A stretch of DNA of 64,000 nt, from the NCBI GenBank assembly GCA_965197825.1, contig CBDANW010000002.1, forward strand, positions 434,001 through 498,000. The letters are read 5' to 3'. Origin of the DNA: CBDANW01 sp965197825 (lineage in GTDB: Bacteria > Acidobacteriota > Vicinamibacteria > Marinacidobacterales > DATDRI01). Positions within the stretch are counted from its first letter, which is position 1, and each line of letters begins with the position of its first letter. Under the pieces are notes generated by a model. That model was not told the origin of the DNA. It ran no database searches and saw only the letters and a program-made list of their open reading frames with translations. Positions 8,719 through 17,032 of this stretch are shown here, in pieces. Position numbers and translations under genes: made by a program.

Positions 8719-9711
8719 GTGCGATCACATAACAGCGTTTTGTCTACGCGCGCCGTCTGGAGGTTTGCCACAGTCTTGCACCTACCCCCGCTCGAAAGCC
8801 TGCGTTTCTTTGAGGCTGCGGCCCGCCACCAGAGCTTCGTCCAGGCGGCGGCCGAGCGCGGCGTCACCGCAGCCGCTGTCGCCCACCGCATCCGAACCCT
8901 GGAGAAGTATCTCGACGCCAAGTTGTTCGACCGACGCCGTCGCGGCGTGCGCCTCAACCGCCGTGGCCAAACCTATCTCAAGGAGGTACAGCGCATCCTC
9001 GCCGACCTTCACGGCGTCTCCGAACGCCACCGCCGCCTGCCCCGGCGTGTCAAGATCGTCTCAGTTGAGGCCGTAGCCGAGAAGTGGCTGATGCCAAGGC
9101 TGGCCTCCTTCAAGGCGTCCCATCCCGGCATTGCCATCGAACTCGAAACCAACCATCGCGGCGTCGATCCAGTGCGGTGCGACTTCGATGTCTGGCTCGC
9201 CTATACCGGTGAGACCGCAGCGCCCCGCCCAGTGACGCGGCGCGAGAACACACTATTGGAGGAGACGCTCTACGCGGATCAGTTGCTTCCCGTCTGCAGC
9301 CCGGCCCTGCTGGCGGTGCGCGGCCGGCCCCGCGGCCCGGCCGACATGCAAGACTGGCCCCTGCTCTACGACCTCGGATGGGACGCCGACTGGTCGTACT
9401 GGTTCGCCCGCTGGGGCGAACCCACGCCCGACCTTTCGCGGGCCTCGGCCTTCCGCCTCTACAGCATGCTCGTCCACGCCGCAGTGAACGGGATCGGGGC
9501 CGCCATCGGACGCCGGATGCTGATCGCGCAGGAGCTGGAACGCAGAACGCTGGTCCCCCTGTTCGAGCGCGAGGTCGACGCGCCCGAACGCTGTTGCCTC
9601 ACCACGACCGCCGCCTCCCGGCACAGGTCCGAAGTACAGGCGTTCCGGAAATGGATCCTGCGCGAGGCCGCTACCGCCCGGCGTCGGCTCTACTCAGGGG
9701 TAGAGGTGTAA
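8719..9711 (+). CDS. LysR-family transcriptional regulator, GcvA-like
   Basis: A full-length LTTR: N-terminal winged HTH (LHLPPLESLRFFEAAARHQS, SFVQAAAERGVTAAAVAHRI), linker helix, and a periplasmic-binding-protein-like effector domain ('VKIVSVEAVAEKWLMPRLASF', 'FDVWLAYTGE'). The pattern 'PPLESLRFFEAAARH' is typical of the GcvA subgroup, whose members control amino-acid catabolic genes. The first ~19 residues precede the conserved start, so initiation at the TTG at 8776 is plausible. Downstream, beyond a transposase remnant, lie an NSS transporter and an aconitase X fragment on the same strand; regulation of that uptake/catabolism pair is a reasonable inference. Confidence 0.9.
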   Translation: MRSHNSVLSTRAVWRFATVLHLPPLESLRFFEAAARHQSFVQAAAERGVTAAAVAHRIRTLEKYLDAKLFDRRRRGVRLNRRGQTYLKEVQRILADLHGVSERHRRLPRRVKIVSVEAVAEKWLMPRLASFKASHPGIAIELETNHRGVDPVRCDFDVWLAYTGETAAPRPVTRRENTLLEETLYADQLLPVCSPALLAVRGRPRGPADMQDWPLLYDLGWDADWSYWFARWGEPTPDLSRASAFRLYSMLVHAAVNGIGAAIGRRMLIAQELERRTLVPLFEREVDAPERCCLTTTAASRHRSEVQAFRKWILREAATARRRLYSGVEV

Positions 9712-9751
9712 CCTTGCGCGAAGTCCCGCAGCCATTCCGAGCAGATCGGAC

Positions 9752-10414
9752 TCAAGCAGCGCGTCGAGTGTAATAGTGATGGAGACCACCGACCTTTGGA
9801 ATGGCACTGACTTTGCCCATCGCCGGTGACTCTACCCGGCGAGGCTCGGGCGCGTCCTTCTCAAGCGACAAATGAGTCCGGCACGAATGATAGTAGTCGA
9901 CGTATTCGCGTAGGATTCGCTTCAGGTGCCGCTCGTCGAGGACGATCACATGGTCGAGACACTCACGTCGAATGGAGCCGATCATCCTTTCGACCAATGG
10001 ATTCTGCCACGGGGAGCGCGGTGCGGTAAGGACCTGCTCCATCCCGAGACCGTCGACGCGAGTATCGAAGTACGCTCCGTAGGTCTGGTCTCGATCCCGT
10101 ACCAGGTACCGAGGCGCCGTGTCCCATGGAAAAGCATCGACCATTTGCTGCGCCGTCCATTCAGCAGAAGGATGTTCGGTGACATTGAAATGAACGATAC
10201 GGCGACGGTCGTGGCGAAGGACGATGAAGACGAACAGAACTCTGAAGGTTGCGGTCGGCAAAGTGAAAAAGTCGAGCGACACCAAGTCGTTTGCATGATT
10301 ATCGAGAAAGCTCCGCCAAGTAGGGGACGGTGGCATGCGATGGCGAACCCTATACTTGGAGACGGCGGCCTGGGAAATGGAGATGCCTAGCTTCGCCAGC
10401 TCGCCATGGCACGG
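9752..10414 (-). pseudogene. rve-type transposase, C-terminal remnant
   Basis: About 220 codons of an integrase-core transposase: 'HGELAKLGISISQAAVSKY' continues without a stop into the open frame starting at 10336, then DDE motifs 'LVSLDFFTLP', 'YLVRDRDQTYG' and 'PLVERMIGSIRREC' and the tail 'GLHHYYTRRAA'. The N-terminus beyond about 10414 is missing (a TGA lies just upstream in frame). It differs clearly from the 6143-8220 transposase, so it is a separate family member. Confidence 0.87.
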
Positions 10415-10488
10415 TCAAACCTCTGCGAGTCACCCCGGCAGAGCCGGGGGTTTACCTGTGATAATTAAAGATCCAGGGGACTAGTGGC

Positions 10489-11952
10489 ATGAGCACATCC
10501 AAAGAAGAGTTCACGTCTCGATGGGGGATCCTGCTGACCTCGATCGGCATGGCGGTCGGCACCGGGAACATCTGGCGTTTTCCACGAGTTGCCGCTGCGA
10601 ATGGAGGAGGATCGTTTCTCATCCCCTGGGTGATCTTCCTGTTCGCGTGGGCGATCCCGCTTCTTCTCGTCGAGTTCGCTCTCGGCAAGACCACCCGCCG
10701 CGGCCCGGCGGGCGCCGTTGGAACGTTGATAGGAGAACGCTACAACTGGTTGGGCGTTTTCGTGGGACTGGTGACGTGCTTCATCATGTTCTATTACTCC
10801 GTCGTCACCGGGTGGTGTCTGAAGTACTTTACCGTTTCCTTGGGCACGGTGTTCTCCGCCGACAATGCCGAGAGTTACTGGACGCGATTCACTAGCGATC
10901 CCATCCAACCGGTCATCTTCCACGCCATAGCACTCGCTATAGGATGCTCCATCATTTATAGAGGCGTCGTCCGTGGTATCGAGCGGACCAACCGCATCCT
11001 CATCCCGGCGCTTTTCGTGCTCCTCATCATCGCGGCCATCCGTGCGGTCACTCTTCCCGGGGCCGTGAAAGGCCTGGCCTATCTGTTCACGCCGAACTGG
11101 GAAGACCTCGGAAACTACCAAGTCTGGCTGGCAGCGCTAACCCAATCCGCGTGGAGCACCGGCGCGGGCTGGGGCCTGGTCACGACCTATGGCGTGTATT
11201 TCCGCAAGAAAGACACGTTCACGCTGACGACGCTCACGACCGCGTTCGGCAACAGTTCGGCTTCGCTTCTCGCCGGCATCGCGGTGATGTGTACCGTCTT
11301 CGCCCTTCTTCCCGAAGACCAGGCCTCGGCCGCTCTCGCTGCCGGCAACGAAGGCCTGACGTTCATCTGGATGCCGCAGCTTTTCTCGTCGATGCCCGGA
11401 GGGCGACTCTTTCTCCCCATTTTCTTCCTCGCGCTGAGCTTCGCGGCGATTTCGTCGCTCATCGCCATGCTCGAAATGGCGTCCCGCATGATGATGAACC
11501 TGGGTTTTTCGCGCGCCCGCGCTGTGCCCACGGTCGGCGTGGTGTCGTTCGTGCTCGGCCTTCCCTCGGCGTTTTTCATGGGCTTTTTCAAGAATCAGGA
11601 TTGGGTCTGGGGCATCGGCCTCATGTTCTCCGGTTTCTTCATCGCGGTGACCGTCATCAAGTACGGAGCGGCGAAATTCCGGGAGGAGCTCATCAACACC
11701 GAAGATGAGAAGCATCCGATCGGTAGCTGGTTCGTGTGGGTCATCTCGATCGTCGTGCCGCTCGAGTTTCTTGCCATGCTGGCATGGTGGTTCTACCAAT
11801 CGGCGACGCAATTCGATCCCGATGGCTGGTGGAAGCTCCGGAGTGAATCGAGCGTTGGGACCGCCGTCATCCAAATTTCGGTGCTCGTCGTCGTGGTTGT
11901 CATCACCAACACCTACTGGGTCCACCGCCTGAAAAAGAGTAGCGGATCGTGA
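10489..11952 (+). CDS. Sodium-dependent NSS-family amino-acid transporter
   Basis: 487 aa with about 11-12 hydrophobic helices, the LeuT fold. The N-terminal signature 'GMAVGTGNIWRFP' in TM1 forms the Na+ and substrate sites; 'GTLIGERYNWLG', 'STGAGWGLVTTYG' (TM6 region) and 'FGNSSASLLAG' are also family hallmarks. It probably imports an amino acid or derivative by Na+ symport. Its stop (TGA 11950-11952) overlaps the GTG start of the aconitase X fragment by four bases, so the two were an operon. The C-terminus is intact. Confidence 0.95.
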   Translation: MSTSKEEFTSRWGILLTSIGMAVGTGNIWRFPRVAAANGGGSFLIPWVIFLFAWAIPLLLVEFALGKTTRRGPAGAVGTLIGERYNWLGVFVGLVTCFIMFYYSVVTGWCLKYFTVSLGTVFSADNAESYWTRFTSDPIQPVIFHAIALAIGCSIIYRGVVRGIERTNRILIPALFVLLIIAAIRAVTLPGAVKGLAYLFTPNWEDLGNYQVWLAALTQSAWSTGAGWGLVTTYGVYFRKKDTFTLTTLTTAFGNSSASLLAGIAVMCTVFALLPEDQASAALAAGNEGLTFIWMPQLFSSMPGGRLFLPIFFLALSFAAISSLIAMLEMASRMMMNLGFSRARAVPTVGVVSFVLGLPSAFFMGFFKNQDWVWGIGLMFSGFFIAVTVIKYGAAKFREELINTEDEKHPIGSWFVWVISIVVPLEFLAMLAWWFYQSATQFDPDGWWKLRSESSVGTAVIQISVLVVVVVITNTYWVHRLKKSSGS

Positions 11953-12218
11953 GCTTGGAGCTCGCGGAGAAGGACAAAGCACTCCTCGCGGGCGAACTCG
12001 GTCGTGCTGCGAAGATGGCGATGTCCATCCTCGTGCGCATGGCCGACGTGTACCGCGCGGAGCGCATGCTCGACATCACCGGCGCTCACGTCGACAGCAC
12101 CATCTACGTTGGCGACGCTGGGCTCGAGTTCAGATCAGATCCTCTTCGGTCTGGCTTTCATTGGGCGTCTTCCTCGTCGGAAAAAGGTTAAAAACGTCCC
12201 GGACGGAGGCTTCGATGG
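11949..12218 (+). pseudogene. Aconitase X, N-terminal fragment
   Basis: The first ~60 residues ('LAEKDKALLAGELGRAAKMA', 'LDITGAHVDS', 'YVGDAGLEF') match the start of aconitase X (AcnX, DUF521). The GAHVDS and GDAG positions correspond to conserved substrate/cluster-region motifs. Characterised members dehydrate cis-3-hydroxy-L-proline in bacteria or mevalonate 5-phosphate in archaea. After 'GLEFRSD' the frame loses similarity and MITE1 begins at 12219, so most of the catalytic domain is gone. The overlap with the transporter stop suggests a former uptake-plus-catabolism operon, possibly for a hydroxyproline-type substrate. Confidence 0.8.
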
Positions 12219-12535
12219 CGTCCTGTGCCAAAACTCGGCCCTTTTGAAAGACCATGGCTGTAATTTAATGCACTGTAAAGTCTTAGTGTCATTTTGCCAA
12301 CACTTAATGGTGGAAGCACCCATGAGGTCTGTGTGAGCGGCAGGGCTGCCCGATCGAACAACGGCTGCCTGACCAACAGTAGGAATTGCACATGGTACGT
12401 CATGATGGATCCGAAGATAACACCCTCGGGCCAGACGATTGTAAAGCCCACAGCCCTTGGCACCGTCGCAAAACACAGACGCTAAGCTGCTGATTTATCG
12501 GCTATTTCAAGAGGGCCGAGTTTTGGCACAGGACG
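12219..12535 (-). repeat. MITE1 copy 2 (317 bp)
   Basis: The same 317-bp element as 1452-1768, inverted. Both termini are intact. It lies just past the truncated aconitase X gene and directly abuts a piece of the recombinase-downstream repeat, so the missing part of aconitase X was lost by a deletion at or near this element, not by a clean insertion. Confidence 0.92.
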
Positions 12536-12700
12536 GGACCGTCTGCGGAGTCATCTTCGTTTCCTCCGTAAAACTCCGCTGGATGAATTCGAGGTTTGGC
12601 TAATTCGAATTCCGCTATTCGCCTTCTCCTCAGACGCGATCTAGGCGTTAAGCGTCTTCTCATTGTCTGCACGATTAAGCGCAAAAACGTCCCGATAAGC
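12536..12700 (+). repeat. Fragment of the recombinase-downstream repeat
   Basis: Corresponds to about 773-930 of copy 1 (CGGAGTCATCTTCG..., GCGATCTAGGCGTTAAGCGT...) at roughly 95% identity, then is broken by the IS5-type element at 12701. Confidence 0.85.
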
Positions 12701-13787
12701 TGCCTTGGTGCACAACTCCGATAGAGGCCGAGAGCTCGCTTGGCCCCGACTCCCATCATCCGATCATCTCGCTATCAGGCATCCCGAGCGCCGTCATGGT
12801 GTTGAGAATCTTGCACCCGATCCTTGCCTCAACTCTCTGTGCCGCCAACCCTCTCGCTCGCATCGCTGAGCCCACGATAGCCTTGTAGCGATGGAACGTT
12901 GTCTCGACTTTGCTCCGTTTGCTGTAGCCCGATTCTGTGTGCCACTTTCGTTTGCCGAGCCGAGCTTGTGCTGCAATGTTGCGATTGCGCTGTCGGCTGC
13001 TCGCCGGCCCCGATGCGAGCTGGGCGCCCTTGCGCGGCGGTATCAGCACCCTCGGCGAGCGATGAGCGCTGTGATTCTCGATTGCCTCATAGACGCCGCC
13101 GGCGTCGTATGCGGTGTCAGCTCTGGCCGATGAGATGGGACTGTCGATCTGTCCGACAAGCGATGCAACCCGCGATGAATCGCGGGCTCTTTTGCTCGTC
13201 AGCTCGCCGGCGACGACTTCGCCACTCTGCTCGTCGACACACAGATGGAGCTTGCGATAGTCCCTGCTCTTTTGTGCTCTGCGCAGCTGGCCGGCGTGGA
13301 CAGCGAGACCGCTGCTGTCGATCAAGATGTGCAACGGCGTCTTCTGCTTGACTTGGTAGAAGGGGACCTTACCCAGATTCGGCTTGCGCCTCGAGATCGT
13401 GGTGTGATCGGGCACATCATTGTCTAGCTTCATCAGAGCGAACAACGACCGCAGCAATCCCTCGCTCTGCCTAGATGACAGATGAAACACCATGCCCAGG
13501 GTGACAGCCGTCTCGATGGCGTGGTTCGAGTACTTGCGTTGACGGCCCGGTTTCCTCCTCCTTGGCCGGGGCGCGTCCCAGTTCACAAGCTTGCCGGCGG
13601 TGAGCGAGACCCAGACGGTCAGCCTCCCGCGGTTGCGTAGACCCGCCTCATATTCACGCCAATTCCTCACGCGATAGGCCTTCTTCACATACTTCCGCTG
13701 AGTGCGTTTGAAAATGCTCATGGGGAACCTCGTATCCGCGAGTACAGGACAATTGTGGACCGAGATCGCGAGTTGTGCACCAAGGCA
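12701..13787 (-). mobile_element. IS5-family (IS903-like) element, copy 1
   Basis: 1,087 bp with perfect terminal TGCCTTGGTGCACAACTC at both ends (inverted). The flanks belong to the recombinase-downstream repeat but are not contiguous compared with 21241-21370; about 110 bp are missing and no target duplication is visible, so insertion was followed or accompanied by a deletion. Confidence 0.9.
12756..13721 (-). CDS. IS5-family transposase (IS903 group)
   Basis: 321-aa DDE transposase, apparently intact. Conserved blocks: 'RNWREYEAGLRNRGRLTVWV', 'VPDHTTISRR', 'LIDSSGLAVHAGQLRRAQKS' (first catalytic Asp), 'RADTAYDAGGVYEAI' (second Asp) and the C-terminal 'SKVETTFHRYKAIVG' with the catalytic Glu. 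The copy at 28026 differs at only three residues (N/D, I/L and Q/L). Confidence 0.94.
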   Translation of the reverse strand: MSIFKRTQRKYVKKAYRVRNWREYEAGLRNRGRLTVWVSLTAGKLVNWDAPRPRRRKPGRQRKYSNHAIETAVTLGMVFHLSSRQSEGLLRSLFALMKLDNDVPDHTTISRRKPNLGKVPFYQVKQKTPLHILIDSSGLAVHAGQLRRAQKSRDYRKLHLCVDEQSGEVVAGELTSKRARDSSRVASLVGQIDSPISSARADTAYDAGGVYEAIENHSAHRSPRVLIPPRKGAQLASGPASSRQRNRNIAAQARLGKRKWHTESGYSKRSKVETTFHRYKAIVGSAMRARGLAAQRVEARIGCKILNTMTALGMPDSEMIG

Positions 13788-14144
13788 CCTGCCGACTGCG
13801 GTAGCCGGAAAGGTGTTCGCGTCTACGAAACGTCCGCCGATGAATCGTAAGTTCTTTTTGTTACAGTAACTAACGGGCGTAGCCGCTGCCGGAGGATTTA
13901 CGACACAGTGCCTTTTCAGGCGTCAAGGAGGCTGGGTTGCACCCGTGGATCAGTCCCTTGATCGAACCACTAGTTTCGCTGTGTGTTCGTTTTTTGAGGA
14001 ATTTTGCTATTAAAATACGCATTTTTAGGTGACAAAATTTGACGAAATAGCCGTTCTTGCCTTATCCCCACGCACGATCCAGGCCCTGTTTTTCAGGGTT
14101 TCCAGCCGAGACCGGGTAGCTCCAAACTGTCCCATCCGCCACCC
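13788..14144 (+). repeat. Diverged copy of recombinase-downstream DNA
   Basis: The start (CCTGCCGACTGCGGTAGCCG) and later blocks (ACGAAACGTCCGCCGATGA, TTTACGACACAGTGCC) parallel 1036-1165 at lower identity. The middle, about 13960-14060, is AT-rich and unlike the other copies. The end (GAGACCGGGTAGCTCCAAAC...) is the shared left flank of MITE1. No gene is visible. Confidence 0.7.
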
Positions 14145-14334
14145 CGTCCTGTGCCAAAACTCAGCCCTTTTGAAATAGGCCATAAATCAGCAGCTTAGTG
14201 TCTGTGTTTGCGACAGTGCCAAGGGCCGTGGCCTTTACAATCGTCTGGCCCGAGGGTGTTATCTTCGGATCCATCATGACGTACCATGTGCAAATCCTAC
14301 TGTTGGTCAGGCAGCCGTTGTTCGATCGGGCAGC

Positions 14335-15706
14335 GAGCTCTTGTCAATAGGTGTGTAAAAAAGTTCAGGCAGCAGCAACCTTCGACGACTCCGTTACCCT
14401 GTCTCCATCTTCAAATCGAACGCCCAGGTGAACCTCTCGCATCAGCTCCGGTGCGTTGAGCCGGCGAAAATTCTTCTCCGCAACCAGAAGCAGTTTGAAG
14501 ATTGTCGCAGTGGCGGACTCGACTTTCTTGAACCTTTTGGCCGCATCCGTTCTCAATCTCAGTGCAGCGAACGGTGACTCCACGACGTTGCTCGTGCGAA
14601 GGTGTTGCCAGTGAGGCTTGGGAAAGGAATAGAAGCTGACCATCCGCTCCCAGTCCTCGTCGAGCACGTGCGCGGCCCCCGGAAGACCCTTGCGCAAGCA
14701 CCAATCCTGGAACTTGGCCTTCTTCGTCTCGCACTCCTGCAGGCTGGTGGCGTAGGGGATCGCCGTCAACAGCGGCTTGGCCTGCGCCTGGTCCCTTTTC
14801 GGAATCCGGTCCAGTACGTTGAGGATTCGGTGGTTCCAGCACCGCTGTTCCTCAGCTTCTGGAAATACGTTTCGGGTCGCGGCCCAGATGCCGAGATGAC
14901 CGTCACCGATCACCAAACGGGGACATCTCAGACCGCGCTTCTTCAGTCTCCGTAGCAGCGACGACCATGACGCTTCGGATTCTCGATGCCCGGCCTCCAG
15001 CGTCAGGACGATTTTCGTCCCGTCGGACAGGCCACCAACCGCAACTAGCACCGCCGCCTTGTCCTTCTCAAGGCCGGCCTTCACGTACACGCCATCTACC
15101 CACAGGTACACGAGCTCGAGTTCTTCCAGTGGGCGAGCTAGCCACTGCTCGTACTCTCCCTGCCATTTCTGTTTCAGCCGCGACACCGTGCTGGGAGAAA
15201 GTGGAGCGTCCTCCCCTAGAAGCCCGCGGAGCGACAGATCGAAATCTCCGTGAGCTAGTCCATGCAGGTACAGCTCCGGAATCAACTCGCTCACCGTTTC
15301 GCTCCGACGCTTGAACAGCGGAAGCACTCGACTTTCGAACCTCTCCTCCACGTCCCGTACTCTCGGCCGGCGAACCGTCACTGTGCCCACGCTCATCGTC
15401 AGCTTCCGAGGCTTACCGTATCCATTTCGATAGCCCGCCGTTGTGTCCACGGGCTTCCGTCTCTCCGATTTCTCACGCCCGAGAAGCTCCGTGACTTCGG
15501 CTACCATCAGCTCCTGCACCCAATCCTGGATCTCAAGCCTCGCCCACTTCTCCAGCGACTCCCAAGCCACCCTTGACGAGCTCCGTCGTCCTGTGGTCTT
15601 TTCCTTCATGGCGGTGTCTCCTTCCGTTGGCCCCTTCACGCCGTGTTTCGTGACGCGGAAGGTTACTCCGCCTTTACTTTATTTCCACACCTTCTGAGGG
15701 TAGCTC
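14335..15706 (-). mobile_element. IS256-type element A, copy 1 (intact)
   Basis: 1,372 bp; inverted ends GAGCTCTTGTCAATAGGTGT and (outer end reversed) GAGCTACCCTCAGAAGGTGT. Flanked by an 8-bp direct repeat CGGGCAGC, which is normal for the family. It is the only one of three copies in the window with an uninterrupted transposase. Confidence 0.95.
14365..15609 (-). CDS. IS256-family (mutator) transposase, element A
   Basis: About 414 aa from the ATG at 15609, preferred because GGAG sits 9 bp upstream; an upstream in-frame start would add 10 residues. Contains the Transposase_mut pattern: 'RNGYGKPRKLTMSVGTVTVRRPRVRD', 'YLWVDGVYVKAGLE' (first Asp), 'LVIGDGHLGIWAA' (second Asp) and 'EQRCWNHRILNVLDR', then the 'RTSNVVESPFAALRLRT' block with the catalytic Glu. 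The two defective copies share an 8-bp deletion exactly at 'GDGHLGIW'. Confidence 0.95.
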   Translation of the reverse strand: MKEKTTGRRSSSRVAWESLEKWARLEIQDWVQELMVAEVTELLGREKSERRKPVDTTAGYRNGYGKPRKLTMSVGTVTVRRPRVRDVEERFESRVLPLFKRRSETVSELIPELYLHGLAHGDFDLSLRGLLGEDAPLSPSTVSRLKQKWQGEYEQWLARPLEELELVYLWVDGVYVKAGLEKDKAAVLVAVGGLSDGTKIVLTLEAGHRESEASWSSLLRRLKKRGLRCPRLVIGDGHLGIWAATRNVFPEAEEQRCWNHRILNVLDRIPKRDQAQAKPLLTAIPYATSLQECETKKAKFQDWCLRKGLPGAAHVLDEDWERMVSFYSFPKPHWQHLRTSNVVESPFAALRLRTDAAKRFKKVESATATIFKLLLVAEKNFRRLNAPELMREVHLGVRFEDGDRVTESSKVAAA

Positions 15707-15840
15707 CGGGCAGCCCTGCTGCTCACACAGACCTCATGGGTGCTTCCGCCATTAAGTGTTGGTAAAATGACGCTAAGACTTTACGGTGCATTAAATTACA
15801 GCCATGGTCTTTCAAAAGGGCCGAGTTTTGGCACAGGACG

Positions 15841-16025
15841 GGGTATAGCCGCGCTCCATCTCTGGATCCAGCCGCAGCCCGTTACGGGTGAGGAGTAGGG
15901 TTGGAGTCGTTCGACCCAAGAGGCTGAGAAATTTGTAAGTCACTAGCCAGTGTGGTACCGATCATCAGACGGGCCCGAGCTAGCTCCCTGGGGTAATAGT
16001 CCTTGTGCGACTCCATACTTAGAAG
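15841..16025. other. Intergenic, no gene seen
   Basis: No start-to-stop gene. A minus-strand stretch at 15841-15915 ('TLLLTRNGLRLDPEMERGYTP') has protein-like composition and may be a gene end cut by MITE1. I do not recognise it. Confidence 0.35.
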
Positions 16026-16163
16026 GTGGTACCACTCGTGGGGGGTGCGGAGACAGGAGCAGGGATGGACCTCGGTGAACGCGTCAAGGTGACTGGAATG
16101 AATGGGCTCGTCCTCCGAGTGAAGCCCTTTTCGGGGGACTCGACGGAATCAGAAAAGGAGTGA
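16026..16163 (+). pseudogene. nfeD: NfeD C-terminal remnant
   Basis: The frame ending TGA 16161-16163 reads '...LGERVKVTGMNGLVLRVKPF' and ends 'STESEKE'. The intact NfeD at 58342-59661 ends '...KGARVRVTGIEGLVLLVNPV' and 'SSTERE', so this is the last OB-fold strand region of a second nfeD. Upstream similarity fades before about 16077; the protease and membrane parts are missing. As at the intact locus, slipin follows immediately (ATG at 16167, 3-bp gap). Confidence 0.85.
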
Positions 16164-16166
16164 GCG

Positions 16167-16937
16167 ATGTTTGGGCTACCGTTGGGTGGGTTTATTGGTC
16201 TTATTCTTCTCGCAATCTTTTTCCTCAATTGGATCAAGGTTCTCAACGAGTACGAGCGAGGAGTCATCTTTCGCTTCGGGAAGCTCCTGCCCTATCCCAA
16301 GGGGCCGGGACTCATCTTCGTCTTCAGCCCGATCGATCGCATGGTGAAGATGAGTCTCCGACTGGTGGCTCTCGACGTGCCGCCCCAGGATGTGATCACT
16401 CGCGACAACGTTTCGGTGAAGGTAAACGCGGTGGTTTTCTTCCGTGTCGTTCATCCGATCAAGGCGGTGGTCGAGGTGGAGAACTTTCTCCATGCGACTT
16501 CTCAGCTTGCGCAAACGACGCTCCGCAGCGTCCTCGGTCAAGTGGAGCTCGATGATCTTCTATCCGAACGTGAGCGGCTCAACATGCAGCTCCAGGATCT
16601 CCTGGACAAACACACCGACCCGTGGGGCATCAAAGTCACCTCCGTCGAGGTCAAGCACGTCGACCTACCGGCCGAAATGACGCGTGCGCTGGCCAAGCAG
16701 GCGGAGGCGGAACGGGAGAAGCGAGCCAAGATCATCCACGCCGATGGTGAGTTCGAAGCCTCTGATAAGTTGGCGGCGGCGGCGAAGGTCGTCGGGCAAC
16801 ACCCGATGGGGATCCAGCTACGCTATCTACAGACTCTTACCGAGATCGCAACCGAAAAGAACTCGACGCTCGTATTCCCACTTCCGATCGAGCTGATGCA
16901 GGAGTTCTTGAATCCGGTCAAGGGCGGCTCTTCGTAA
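16167..16937 (+). CDS. Slipin (SPFH/stomatin-like membrane protein), copy 1
   Basis: 256 aa: an N-terminal membrane hairpin (GLILLAIFFLNWI), then the SPFH/band-7 domain ('EYERGVIFRFGKL', 'PKGPGLIFVFSPIDR', 'DNVSVKVNAVVFFRV'), and a C-terminal coiled coil ending in an oligomerisation tail. Slipins pair with NfeD and scaffold membrane microdomains. About 88% identical to the slipin at 57568-58335. Its native nfeD partner is broken, so it may work with the other NfeD or be idle. It is bracketed by an inverted pair of IS256-A elements, each with its own target duplication. Confidence 0.95.
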   Translation: MFGLPLGGFIGLILLAIFFLNWIKVLNEYERGVIFRFGKLLPYPKGPGLIFVFSPIDRMVKMSLRLVALDVPPQDVITRDNVSVKVNAVVFFRVVHPIKAVVEVENFLHATSQLAQTTLRSVLGQVELDDLLSERERLNMQLQDLLDKHTDPWGIKVTSVEVKHVDLPAEMTRALAKQAEAEREKRAKIIHADGEFEASDKLAAAAKVVGQHPMGIQLRYLQTLTEIATEKNSTLVFPLPIELMQEFLNPVKGGSS

Positions 16938-17032
16938 GAGGGACTTGGACACGACGGGGTCAACCGCCAGGGTGCTTCCGCCATCAAGTGTTGTTAAGCG
17001 GCTGCGTGCAGTAGCACGATCTCGGAAGAGAC
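16938..17032. repeat. MITE1 scrap
   Basis: Contains GGGTGCTTCCGCCATCAAGT (16970-16989), an internal MITE1 segment, without termini. The rest is unassigned. Confidence 0.6.

Larger units (their letters stand above)
14145..15840 (+). repeat. MITE1 copy 3, interrupted by IS256-A
   Basis: Left part 14145-14334 and right part 15707-15840 together make a standard ~316-bp MITE1. The inserted IS256-A is bounded by the 8-bp duplication CGGGCAGC (14327-14334 and 15707-15714). The left flank shares 'CATCCGCCACC' context with copy 1. Confidence 0.93.
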
